A stretch of DNA of 7,564 nt from Bacteroidota bacterium (GTDB lineage Bacteria; Bacteroidota; Ignavibacteria; UBA10030; UBA8401), in contig JALNZH010000185.1 in the NCBI GenBank assembly GCA_023229405.1, forward strand, positions 1-7,564, read 5' to 3'. Positions 1 to 6,029 of this stretch are shown here, piece after piece. A program made the position numbers and the translations under genes. The notes below the pieces were generated by a model, which worked only from the letters and a program-made list of their open reading frames with translations, searched no databases and was not told the DNA's origin. Within the stretch, counting starts at the first letter, position 1; each line of letters opens with the position of its first letter.

Positions 1-1164
1 GGTTGAGTCGCCGGATCGGAACGAGGAAGAAGTTAACGGACCGACCAGCATACTGTCGTGTTCGATTGATCGGATCAAAAAAGCAAAGCTCGACAATGGT
101 GAGTTGTCGCGCATCATCTCTTGTTGCTTGTCTTCGATAGTATCATGGATTGCAGTGATCATTGTCCGTGCAGCATACACTCCTTGTTGAACGGCAAATT
201 TCAAGTTGGAAAAATCAGTAGAGGGATAATATCCAAGATCCGGCGTAATGACGATTGTGGCGCTGTCCAGCGCACGTTTGTTCGCCTCCTGCGCCATGAT
301 ATTGACGATCTGATCGGTGACTTCCCAGGGATAGTTCAGTTGGTTGGCAGAGCGCAGAGGGCTGGTTGTGTTTACGGCAATGATAATATCGGCGCCGAGC
401 GATCGAGCAACGTTCACTGGGATATTCGCCATCAGTCCGCCGTCGGTCAGTTGAAGCGTATCTTTCTTTAAAGGATTGTACAGTAACGGAATAGAGATGC
501 TGGCGCGTAACGCTTCCGAAAGATTACCGGAGTGAAAGACAATTTGTTTTCCAGAAATAAGGTCGGTGGAAATACAGCGAAAAGGAATTTTTAGGTCGTC
601 AAACGTGCTTACAGGATGATACAAACTTTGAAGTGTCAGTTGATTGATGAAGGTGGTCAGGCGCTGACCGCTTGAAACCGCAGAGGGAAGAATTGGCGTG
701 AGGCCTTCAAAACGTAAGGTAAGTTGTTTCCTGTCCGCAGCAACTTTATGTGAGAGATATAAATGTTGTCGTTCGGTTTCCTGCGTTAACGACAATACAT
801 AATTCCAATCGGTGGTATCAATTATATTTTCCAATTGTTCCGTCGTATAACCGGAAGCGTACAGTCCGCCGATAATTCCGCCAATACTTGTCCCAACAAT
901 GAAGTCAATCGGAATATTGTTTCGCTCCAGTTCTTTAATAACCCCCAGATGTGCAATGCCTCTCGAACCTCCTCCGCTGAGAACAAGACATACGGTGGGA
1001 TGTTTTACAGATTTGAACACAAGAGTAGAAAACGTATCACTTTTTTGTTCTGCATATAATGGAGTAACTGTAATAGTTTGTTGTTGACCGGAAAGAAATC
1101 CGGTAAATAGAAAGATGCTAAAGAATATCGATACACAGTGAGTGGAAATGCAAAATGGTTTCAT
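1..1164 (-). CDS. Secreted patatin-like phospholipase (partial, 3' end outside window)
   Basis: The frame is open from the ATG at 1164 to the window edge (388 codons) and encodes a patatin-fold lipid acyl hydrolase. Residues 1-26 look like a signal peptide with a hydrophobic core around 11-24, so the enzyme is probably exported. The patatin signatures are all present: oxyanion loop GGGSRG at 64-69, nucleophile elbow GTSIG with Ser93, and the catalytic-dyad motif DGG with Asp241, followed by LMANIPV as is typical of this family. The patatin domain seems to finish near residue 340. The remaining residues, roughly 350-388, run on without a stop, so there is at least one further domain. In related secreted patatins (PlpD type) this is a POTRA plus outer-membrane beta-barrel; that is inference here. 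The start has no clear Shine-Dalgarno sequence but leads straight into the signal peptide. It is transcribed divergently from the small gene at 1321. Substrate is unknown; phospholipid is the family default. Confidence 0.93.
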   Translation of the reverse strand, partial: MKPFCISTHCVSIFFSIFLFTGFLSGQQQTITVTPLYAEQKSDTFSTLVFKSVKHPTVCLVLSGGGSRGIAHLGVIKELERNNIPIDFIVGTSIGGIIGGLYASGYTTEQLENIIDTTDWNYVLSLTQETERQHLYLSHKVAADRKQLTLRFEGLTPILPSAVSSGQRLTTFINQLTLQSLYHPVSTFDDLKIPFRCISTDLISGKQIVFHSGNLSEALRASISIPLLYNPLKKDTLQLTDGGLMANIPVNVARSLGADIIIAVNTTSPLRSANQLNYPWEVTDQIVNIMAQEANKRALDSATIVITPDLGYYPSTDFSNLKFAVQQGVYAARTMITAIHDTIEDKQQEMMRDNSPLSSFAFLIRSIEHDSMLVGPLTSSSFRSGDST

Positions 1165-1212
1165 AGTTTCGATGGAAAGATAGGAAATATCTGAAAAAAA
1201 TGCGCGATAATT

Positions 1213-1250
1213 TCAGTAACCCATGTCAAATGTTAGTAATAACTTACTGA
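1213..1250. repeat. Inverted repeats in divergent intergenic region, possible operator
   Basis: TCAGTAA at 1213-1219 is an exact inverted copy of TTACTGA at 1244-1250. Between them, TTAGTAA at 1233-1239 forms a tighter near-palindrome with the same right arm across a 4-bp spacer. The cluster lies between two divergent genes (patatin leftwards, small membrane protein rightwards), where a shared regulator could bind. The arms are short and AT-rich, so chance is possible. No known operator is recognised. Confidence 0.3.
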
Positions 1251-1282
1251 TGACTTTAATCACAGTCTATTTCAGAATATCC

Positions 1283-1290
1283 TGTATACT
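1283..1290 (+). promoter_or_regulatory. Candidate -10 element for the small membrane protein gene
   Basis: TGTATACT contains a near-consensus -10 hexamer, TATACT (1285-1290), about 30 bp before the start codon at 1321. No convincing -35 hexamer is found 16-19 bp upstream, so the call rests on the -10 alone and on the need for a promoter in front of this isolated gene. Confidence 0.35.
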
Positions 1291-1310
1291 GTTGTTACGA
1301 TAAACAACGA

Positions 1311-1316
1311 AAGGGG
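1311..1316 (+). promoter_or_regulatory. Ribosome binding site of the small membrane protein gene
   Basis: AAGGGG is followed by four bases and then the ATG at 1321. It is the only strong Shine-Dalgarno-like site in front of a gene in this window. It supports both the reality of the small gene and the choice of its start, since the other starts here lack such a site. Confidence 0.6.
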
Positions 1317-1320
1317 CACT

Positions 1321-1542
1321 ATGGACAAAAATGATACGCTGGAAATGAAGAAAAAGCACACATATACGCTGTTCTTCAACATTGCTGTAATGATATCGAG
1401 TTTTACAATCGCATTGGTGGCATTACCGCAGGAGATGTTCTTTGTTGTTGCAGTCGTTATTCTGTTTGCTCTACGTGATATCGAAAAAGACATCACGAAG
1501 ACAAATTCGAACCGTTTTACATTCCGGACTAGTTCAAAATAA
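1321..1542 (+). CDS. Small two-helix membrane protein of unknown function
   Basis: This 73-residue protein is not one I recognise. It starts with a short charged segment (residues 1-13, ending in MKKKH). Two hydrophobic stretches follow, at about 15-35 and 39-51, separated by a tight PQE turn, so it probably forms a helical hairpin in the inner membrane. The C-terminal tail (52-73) is polar and charged. With Lys-rich residues on both sides of the hairpin, both ends are predicted to be cytoplasmic. The gene looks real despite its size. It has an AAGGGG ribosome binding site four bases before the ATG, a candidate -10 upstream, and a strong rho-independent terminator 24 bp after its stop, making it a self-contained transcription unit. 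It is divergent from the patatin gene; a functional link to it is only a guess. A reading on the opposite strand over the same bases has none of these signals. Confidence 0.7.
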   Translation: MDKNDTLEMKKKHTYTLFFNIAVMISSFTIALVALPQEMFFVVAVVILFALRDIEKDITKTNSNRFTFRTSSK

Positions 1543-1566
1543 CATTTCCAGAATGCTTGATTGGTG

Positions 1567-1598
1567 AAAAAGACAGCAGTAATGCTGTCTTTTTTTTT
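1567..1598 (+). terminator. Rho-independent terminator after the small membrane protein gene
   Basis: AAAAAGACAGCA (1567-1578) pairs perfectly with TGCTGTCTTTTT (1583-1594) across a GTAA tetraloop, and the T run continues to 1598. The core stem GACAGCA/TGCTGTC plus nine consecutive Ts is a classic intrinsic terminator for rightward transcription. The A run on the 5' side means it might also work leftwards, but no leftward gene ends here. It separates the small gene from the operon that starts at 1692. Confidence 0.9.
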
Positions 1599-1691
1599 GC
1601 CTTTCTCCGGTGCATATTTTTTTGTAGGACGAAATTTTTTTATTAGGTAACTTTCATCAATGGTATCTCAAAAACTCCAGTTCCTGTTTCT

Positions 1692-2597
1692 ATGATCTCA
1701 TTTATCGTGCATGGCGGTGCATGGAACATCCCAAACGACATGATTGACGCACATCGTGTCGGTGTGACCAGTGCGCTCCGGATCGGTTGGAAGATTCTTG
1801 AAGGAGGCGGCAGCGCGATAGATGCTGTTGAGCAGGCGATCCGTACCATGGAGGAAAATCCTACATTCGATGCAGGTCGAGGTTCTTTTGTGAATGCAAT
1901 GGGGGAGATTGAACTCGACGCGAGTATCATGAACGGGACAACATTACGGTGCGGGGCCGTGGCGTCGGTGCAAAATATCCGCAATCCTATAACAGTTGCC
2001 AGAACGATCATGGAAAAGAGCGAGAACGTATTACTGACAGGATTAGGCGCCGTTCGATTTGCAAAGGAGAATGGCATACCAACGTGTAAAAATGACGATT
2101 TGATCGTCGGCAGGGAATTACAGCGATGGAAACAACTGCAGGTGCAAAAAAGGTTTTCTGCGAAAGATGCATTTAAAGGAACCGTACCGTCTGATACGGT
2201 CGGTGCTGTTGCTCTGGATGCGAACGGCATGATCGCCGCAGGTACGTCCACCGGCGGTACACCGAACAAATATCCCGGTCGCGTGGGTGATTCGCCGTTG
2301 ATTGGTTGCGGCACATATGCAGATTCTGGTATTGGCGGTGTTTCGTGTACGGGGTACGGTGAAGCGATTATAAAAGTCGTTCTTGCGAAGACGGTGATCG
2401 ATTATATGGAAATGACTGGTGCGGATTGTGCAACGGCAGCAACATACGGTATTAATCGTCTAAAATCCAAAGTCGACGGATTGGGTGGCGTCATCGTCCT
2501 TGATACACAAGGCAGACCATCCGTTGCATTCAACACTCCGCGTATGGCGCGCGCCTATCGGACATCAGCGATGAATGCTGATGTCATTGAGGTTTAA
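1692..2597 (+). CDS. Isoaspartyl peptidase / L-asparaginase (Ntn hydrolase family)
   Basis: This is a plant-type asparaginase of 301 residues, the normal length for the family. These enzymes are made as precursors that cut themselves before a threonine, which becomes the N-terminal nucleophile of the beta subunit. They hydrolyse beta-aspartyl (isoaspartyl) dipeptides and L-asparagine. The N-terminal strand IVHGGAW (5-11) is typical. The cleavage site is D168/T169 in SDTVGAVALD, with Thr169 as nucleophile. The residue before it is Asp, as in glycosylasparaginases (HDTIG), rather than the Gly common in isoaspartyl peptidases. TSTGG (185-189), the substrate-binding GRVGDSP (196-202, with Arg197 and Asp200) and TG at 220-221 are all present. 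No signal peptide is seen, so it is probably cytoplasmic. The 1692 ATG is the only start possible: the in-frame codons upstream reach a stop near 1643 without another start. No Shine-Dalgarno sequence is visible. It is the first gene of the tight four-gene cluster. Glycosylasparaginase activity cannot be excluded. Confidence 0.93.
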   Translation: MISFIVHGGAWNIPNDMIDAHRVGVTSALRIGWKILEGGGSAIDAVEQAIRTMEENPTFDAGRGSFVNAMGEIELDASIMNGTTLRCGAVASVQNIRNPITVARTIMEKSENVLLTGLGAVRFAKENGIPTCKNDDLIVGRELQRWKQLQVQKRFSAKDAFKGTVPSDTVGAVALDANGMIAAGTSTGGTPNKYPGRVGDSPLIGCGTYADSGIGGVSCTGYGEAIIKVVLAKTVIDYMEMTGADCATAATYGINRLKSKVDGLGGVIVLDTQGRPSVAFNTPRMARAYRTSAMNADVIEV

Positions 2598-2606
2598 TTT
2601 GTTGTT

Positions 2607-3884
2607 ATGAAACTTTCCTCCCTCATCGGACATGTGACCGAACTCTATTCCGACGTTATTACTTCATCCAAACCAGCAGATCGACATATCGATTTTTTTT
2701 TCCGCTCCCGAAAATATCTCGGCTCGAACGACAGGCGGTTTATTGCTGAAACAATGTATGGCATGCTCCGGCATCGGAAACGGATTGAGTGGATTGTTTC
2801 GGTGTTGGAAAAGCACAATGATCATCGGTATCAGTGTGCAACGTATCTTCTATACAATGGCGGCGCAACGAAAGATCAGTTATCGGAAGAGATCAACATT
2901 TCGATGGATGAATTGGTGTTGTTGGAACAGCGAGTGCAGACTGAACCGGCATTTGAATCGGAAATCGCCACCCTGGCAGTAACATATTCGTTTCAGGATT
3001 GGATGATTGCCGAATGGCAAAAAGAGTTTGATCCCGCAGAACTGGTCCCATTATGTTCGGTGATGAACACTCAAGCGCCGATGACGATTCGCGTGAATAC
3101 GATTAAAACAACGCGAGAAGAATGCCAGCGGATCTTATTGCAGGAAGGTTTGGATACGGATCGGACGGAACATTCTCCCTTTGGACTTCATCTCAAGCGC
3201 AGGACGAATCTGTTTCAGTTGCAAGCATTCAGAGATGGATTGTTCGAGGTACAGGATGAAGGAAGCCAGTTGCTTGCTTTATTGGTGGATCCTAAACCTG
3301 GATCGAAAGTGGTTGATGCCTGTGCGGGAGCCGGGGGTAAAGCGCTTGCGCTTGCTTCGATCATGAAAAACAGAGGGGAAATTTTTGCCTTGGATGTTCA
3401 TTCTTTTCGACTGGAAGAGCTAAAAAAAAGGATTCGACGGAGCGGAGTGGATTCGATCCGTACCAGGATTATTCGCGAAGGGGAAACGCAGGAAGGCTTG
3501 GTGAATGCCGCTGACAATGTGCTTGTTGATGCACCGTGTTCGGGCACCGGAACAATCCGCCGAAACCCGGGAATGAAATGGAGCGTCACCGAGACAATGG
3601 TGGAGGAACTCACCGTTAAGCAGTGTTCGATCCTTTCATTGAATGCTCAGTATGTAAAGCCGGGTGGTAAATTGGTATATGCTACCTGTTCCCTGATGAA
3701 AAAAGAAAATGAAATTGTCGTGGAACAGTTTCTTGCCAGCCATCCGGAATTTGAAATTATTTTTCCCTCGATTACGCTAGAACGGTATGGTGTTGCACAT
3801 TTGGCAAATAACAAATATTTTCAATTATTACCGCACCAGTACAATACCGATGGATTTTTTGCTGCTATTTTAAAACGTAAATGA
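2607..3884 (+). CDS. rsmB: 16S rRNA (cytosine-C5)-methyltransferase, RsmB/NOP family
   Basis: The 425-residue protein matches the length and layout of RsmB (Sun/Fmu), which methylates C967 (E. coli numbering) of 16S rRNA at carbon 5 using S-adenosylmethionine. The N-terminal region (about 1-150) is NusB-like, including the family stretch YLGSNDRRFIAETMYG at 37-52. The methyltransferase fold follows. Motif I, VVDACAGAGGK, is at 235-245, and the acidic residue of motif II is in ALDVH (261-265). Motif IV is DAPCSGTGTIRRNP (308-321) with Cys311, the residue that releases the product. Motif VI is YATCS (358-362) with Cys361, the catalytic nucleophile. All key residues are intact. It starts 9 bp after the asparaginase stop, and its last codons overlap the next start as ATGA. 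The exact target base cannot be proved from sequence; another RsmB/RsmF-like rRNA or tRNA target remains possible. A run of nine Ts at 2693-2701 lies within the Asp-Phe-Phe-Phe codons. Confidence 0.92.
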   Translation: MKLSSLIGHVTELYSDVITSSKPADRHIDFFFRSRKYLGSNDRRFIAETMYGMLRHRKRIEWIVSVLEKHNDHRYQCATYLLYNGGATKDQLSEEINISMDELVLLEQRVQTEPAFESEIATLAVTYSFQDWMIAEWQKEFDPAELVPLCSVMNTQAPMTIRVNTIKTTREECQRILLQEGLDTDRTEHSPFGLHLKRRTNLFQLQAFRDGLFEVQDEGSQLLALLVDPKPGSKVVDACAGAGGKALALASIMKNRGEIFALDVHSFRLEELKKRIRRSGVDSIRTRIIREGETQEGLVNAADNVLVDAPCSGTGTIRRNPGMKWSVTETMVEELTVKQCSILSLNAQYVKPGGKLVYATCSLMKKENEIVVEQFLASHPEFEIIFPSITLERYGVAHLANNKYFQLLPHQYNTDGFFAAILKRK

Positions 3885-4378
3885 CAGAACGTATGAAACT
3901 GTTTACTATAACGATCGCACTACTGCTTGCGGGGTGTTCTCCGGGCGATGAAGAGCTTTGGCTGAAAGTTGAACAGGCAAAAGAGAATAATAATTGGGAT
4001 TCAACTATGAGTGTTTCCCAGCGCATTCTTGACGAATATCCCGACGGCCGATTTGCCGGCTGGGCACGGTTTGCGCTTGCGGAAAGTTTTCGTTTTAAGA
4101 ACCAGCCTAGAGAAGCGCTCGATCATTATAAAATATTCATCGATACATATCCGGATTTGCAACCGGCGGCAATCTCGCTATTTCTTGTTGGTTATATTTA
4201 TGGGAATAATCTGCAGGTCTATGACAGCGCAAAGTTTTACTACGAAGAGTTTTTAAAGAAATATCCTCACCATGACCTCGTGCCTTCGGTGAAGCTTGAA
4301 TTAGAGACGTTGGGAAAATCACCGCACGAAGCATTAATGGAGACGACGGAAAAAAACCGTTCGATGGCTAAACAATAA
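3881..4378 (+). CDS. TPR-repeat outer-membrane lipoprotein (BamD/YbgF-like repeats)
   Basis: This 165-residue protein begins with a lipoprotein signal peptide. The hydrophobic core at 7-17 leads into the lipobox LLAGC, with Cys19 as the lipidated residue. Ser and Pro at the next positions, rather than Asp, do not suggest retention in the inner membrane. The rest is helical and contains three tetratricopeptide-like units ending in Tyr-Pro at 53-54, 90-91 and 128-129, the pattern of the short TPRs in BamD and CpoB/YbgF. It is probably a periplasm-facing protein-protein interaction scaffold; its partner is unknown. At 165 residues it is shorter than BamD, so a BamD assignment is not justified. 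The start overlaps the rsmB stop (ATGA), which suggests translational coupling. An alternative start at Met5 (3893) would give a more standard signal peptide of 14 residues before the Cys. Its stop codon directly abuts the next start. Confidence 0.85.
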   Translation: MTERMKLFTITIALLLAGCSPGDEELWLKVEQAKENNNWDSTMSVSQRILDEYPDGRFAGWARFALAESFRFKNQPREALDHYKIFIDTYPDLQPAAISLFLVGYIYGNNLQVYDSAKFYYEEFLKKYPHHDLVPSVKLELETLGKSPHEALMETTEKNRSMAKQ

Positions 4379-5293
4379 ATGCAGACTCAGTTAAAATATC
4401 TTCGACCCGAAGTTGTTTCGAAACTCTCCAATATGGAACTGCGGGCGCGTCTTGTGGTGGAAGGATTTATCACCGGACTGCATAAAAGTCCGTACCACGG
4501 ATTCAGCGTAGAATTTGCTGAACACCGACAATATATGCCTGGCGACGAAATTCGTCGAATTGATTGGCGAGTCTACGGTAAAACGGACCGGTTCTATGTG
4601 AAGCAGTTTGAAGAAGAAACGAACCTGAAGTCATACATCGTCATGGATACCAGTGCATCAATGCGGTTTGCTTCGGAACTGCCGAAATCAAAAGAGCGCC
4701 GCATCTCGAAGATGGAATATGCTTCCTTTGTTGCAGCGTCTCTTTCTTTTTTGATGGTTCAACAGCGCGATGCGGTTGGATTGACGCTATACGATTCTGC
4801 AGTTCGGACGACAATTCCGCCGCATGCCACCAAACAGCATTTGCGCCGAGTTCTGGTCGAGTTGGAAAAGATCCGTCCCTCGGAAAAGACAAACTCCGCA
4901 ACTGCGCTGCATCAATTGGCGGAACGAATTTCGCGGCGGGGTTTGGTCATTGTGTTGAGCGATCTATTCGATGAACCGGACACAGTGATTGCCGCACTGA
5001 AACATTTCCGTCATAATAATCATGAAGTGCTTGTGATGCATATTCTTGATCCGTTGGAACGAACGTTTGCCTTCGGCAGTGATGCTGTGTTTAAGGATGT
5101 GGAAACAGGGGAGACGCTGACGACACAACCATATCACATCCAACAGGCATATCAGGAAGCAATGCGGACATTTATGGAACGGTATAAACGGGAATGCCGT
5201 GAAAATTCGATTGATTACATTTTACTGGATACAACTACTCCGTTTGATGTTGCTCTCCTCAATTACCTGAATAAACGGCACCGGATCGGGTGA
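4379..5293 (+). CDS. DUF58 family protein (vWA-like fold)
   Basis: This is a 304-residue DUF58 protein. The family signature QYMPGDEIRRIDWRVYGKTD is at 51-70, followed by a von Willebrand factor A-like domain. The metal-binding (MIDAS) motif DTSAS is at 90-94, and a second acidic site, LSDLFD, is at 193-198. There is no transmembrane segment, unlike longer DUF58 proteins. Short soluble members of this kind are usually encoded next to a MoxR AAA+ ATPase and Bat-type membrane vWA proteins, and are thought to act with them in envelope or oxidative-stress functions. No MoxR or Bat gene is present here. The nearest partner is the TPR lipoprotein, whose TAA stop is immediately followed by this ATG, so the two are probably co-translated. 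TPR proteins also occur in Bat operons, which makes a link plausible but unproven. It is the last gene of the cluster. No intrinsic terminator with a T tract follows closely; the nearest hairpin is at 5390. Confidence 0.9.
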   Translation: MQTQLKYLRPEVVSKLSNMELRARLVVEGFITGLHKSPYHGFSVEFAEHRQYMPGDEIRRIDWRVYGKTDRFYVKQFEEETNLKSYIVMDTSASMRFASELPKSKERRISKMEYASFVAASLSFLMVQQRDAVGLTLYDSAVRTTIPPHATKQHLRRVLVELEKIRPSEKTNSATALHQLAERISRRGLVIVLSDLFDEPDTVIAALKHFRHNNHEVLVMHILDPLERTFAFGSDAVFKDVETGETLTTQPYHIQQAYQEAMRTFMERYKRECRENSIDYILLDTTTPFDVALLNYLNKRHRIG

Positions 5294-5389
5294 TAATCGG
5301 TTCTGCAGTACGCGTGGATGTACATTACTCGAAACTTCCATATTCATTTTAAATACCTTGTACAGATTTCCACACACCCCTCTCCGTGT

Positions 5390-5414
5390 ATTCCTCTTCC
5401 GGCGGGAGAGGAAT
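5390..5414. repeat. REP-like hairpin A
   Basis: ATTCCTCTTCC (5390-5400) pairs with GGGAGAGGAAT (5404-5414) around a 3-nt loop, giving 11 pairs with one T-G wobble. It is preceded by ACCCCTCT and a GTGTAT, a layout shared with the hairpin at 5715. There is no T tract after it, so it is not a standard terminator, although it is the first stable hairpin downstream of the DUF58 gene and could protect the mRNA 3' end. Confidence 0.6.
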
Positions 5415-5661
5415 TGCATCATTTTCATCTGAATTGTATTTTGCACCATACGGAAATGGGAAAAAATGAGGTGACTATTTCACTCATACTTGTCCAAAAT
5501 AATTCCCGAAAATTGGAAAACACATACTCTCTTCTTTTCTTGACGGAGTTCCAAAGGAATGCCGTACACGAATTAAACATTTTATGGCGGCACAAGAAAA
5601 GAAGCAAAAGAACCCCTTGCGAAATTTAACGCGCGATGAATCCCGCCCGCACTTGCCCGTA

Positions 5662-5680
5662 GATGGCAAAAAACGCCATC
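5662..5680. repeat. Short hairpin B in the intergenic region
   Basis: GATGGC (5662-5667) and GCCATC (5675-5680) form a perfect 6-bp stem around AAAAAAC. Possible outer pairing ACTT/AAGT lies a few bases away on each side. There is no T tract on the plus strand. It may be part of the same composite repeat as hairpins A, C and D. Confidence 0.4.
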
Positions 5681-5714
5681 AAAAGTCGCTTCATGATTTC
5701 AGACCCCCTCTGTA

Positions 5715-5735
5715 TCTCCCCTTGGTAAGGGGAGA
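5715..5735. repeat. REP-like hairpin C
   Basis: TCTCCCCTT (5715-5723) and AAGGGGAGA (5727-5735) form a perfect 9-bp stem around GGT, followed by AAAA. Upstream is ACCCCCTCTGTA, resembling the ACCCCTCT...GTGTAT in front of hairpin A. Pyrimidine-rich palindromes with a CCCCTTGGTAAGGGG core are a common style of dispersed intergenic repeat in bacteria. Dispersal in this genome is inferred, since only one window is visible. Confidence 0.6.
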
Positions 5736-5781
5736 AAAATCTCGCTCACTCCTCCAAAATTTCGCCCCACCCACATCTCAT

Positions 5782-5803
5782 CCAACACTGTTAGAAATGT
5801 TGG
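5782..5803. repeat. Hairpin D with downstream T-rich tract
   Basis: CCAACA (5782-5787) pairs with TGTTGG (5798-5803) around a 10-nt loop. It is followed by GGAGGGCTTATTTTTCT. The T run starts about ten bases past the stem, too far for a typical intrinsic terminator, so only weak termination is possible. It probably belongs to the hairpin cluster of this region. Confidence 0.4.
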
Positions 5804-5994
5804 GGAGGGCTTATTTTTCTCAACATAACATATCTTCCATACATCCACTTGTTTCGATAATTTTTTTTCAATTTTCCCTATAGTTTCATTCATGTGCAAT
5901 CTGTAACATCATGCCATCAACCTTTGCCTCTCCGTCCAACTTTCCGTATCTTACCTTTTGAATTTCGCCCAATATTGGAATGAGAATATATTGA

Positions 5995-6029
5995 CAGTGA
6001 TGCCGTGGCTATGAGTCATGGCGTCATTG
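5995..6029 (+). promoter_or_regulatory. Long hairpin in the presumed uvrA 5' leader
   Basis: Bases 5995-6010 pair with 6014-6029 around the 3-nt loop ATG. This gives 16 consecutive pairs, 12 Watson-Crick and 4 G-T. All four imperfect pairs are G-U in RNA transcribed towards uvrA; in the opposite transcript they would be A-C mismatches. That favours a structure working in the sense RNA. The stem ends 13 nt before the uvrA ATG, close enough to influence ribosome access. No T tract follows, so it is not an intrinsic terminator. A protein-binding near-palindrome in the promoter is the main alternative. Confidence 0.55.

Noticed and set aside
121..471. A 116-codon open frame on the plus strand
   Set aside because: It lies opposite the patatin gene, over its catalytic Asp241 region, and its peptide has no domain.
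1224..1229. TTGACA on the minus strand as a -35 box for the patatin gene
   Set aside because: The position 17 bp downstream reads CGCGCA, which is not a -10 element. The hexamer alone is not enough.
1272..1496. A 74-codon hydrophobic open frame on the minus strand
   Set aside because: It overlaps the small membrane protein gene, which has the ribosome binding site and the terminator in the right orientation. Hydrophobicity on the other strand is a mirror effect.
1643..2314. A 223-codon open frame on the minus strand
   Set aside because: It is wholly antisense to the asparaginase gene, whose catalytic motifs are intact. The antisense peptide has no recognisable domain.
5390..5414. Hairpin A as the intrinsic terminator of the four-gene cluster
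   Set aside because: It lies about 100 bp past the stop and has no T tract after the stem, so it is described as a repeat instead.
5318..5629. A 103-codon plus-strand frame downstream of the DUF58 gene
   Set aside because: It reads through hairpin A, has no ribosome binding site and no domain, and its composition does not look protein-like.
5584..5899. Overlapping 99-codon (plus) and 66-codon (minus) frames
   Set aside because: Both run across hairpin C and the surrounding repeat. Their Pro-rich and Gly-rich tails are translations of the repeat, and they contradict each other.
5991..5996. A perfect TTGACA before uvrA as a -35 box
   Set aside because: At 16-18 bp downstream there is no -10-like hexamer (AGTCAT at 17 bp), and the spacer would fall inside the leader hairpin. 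It is too weak to call as a promoter.
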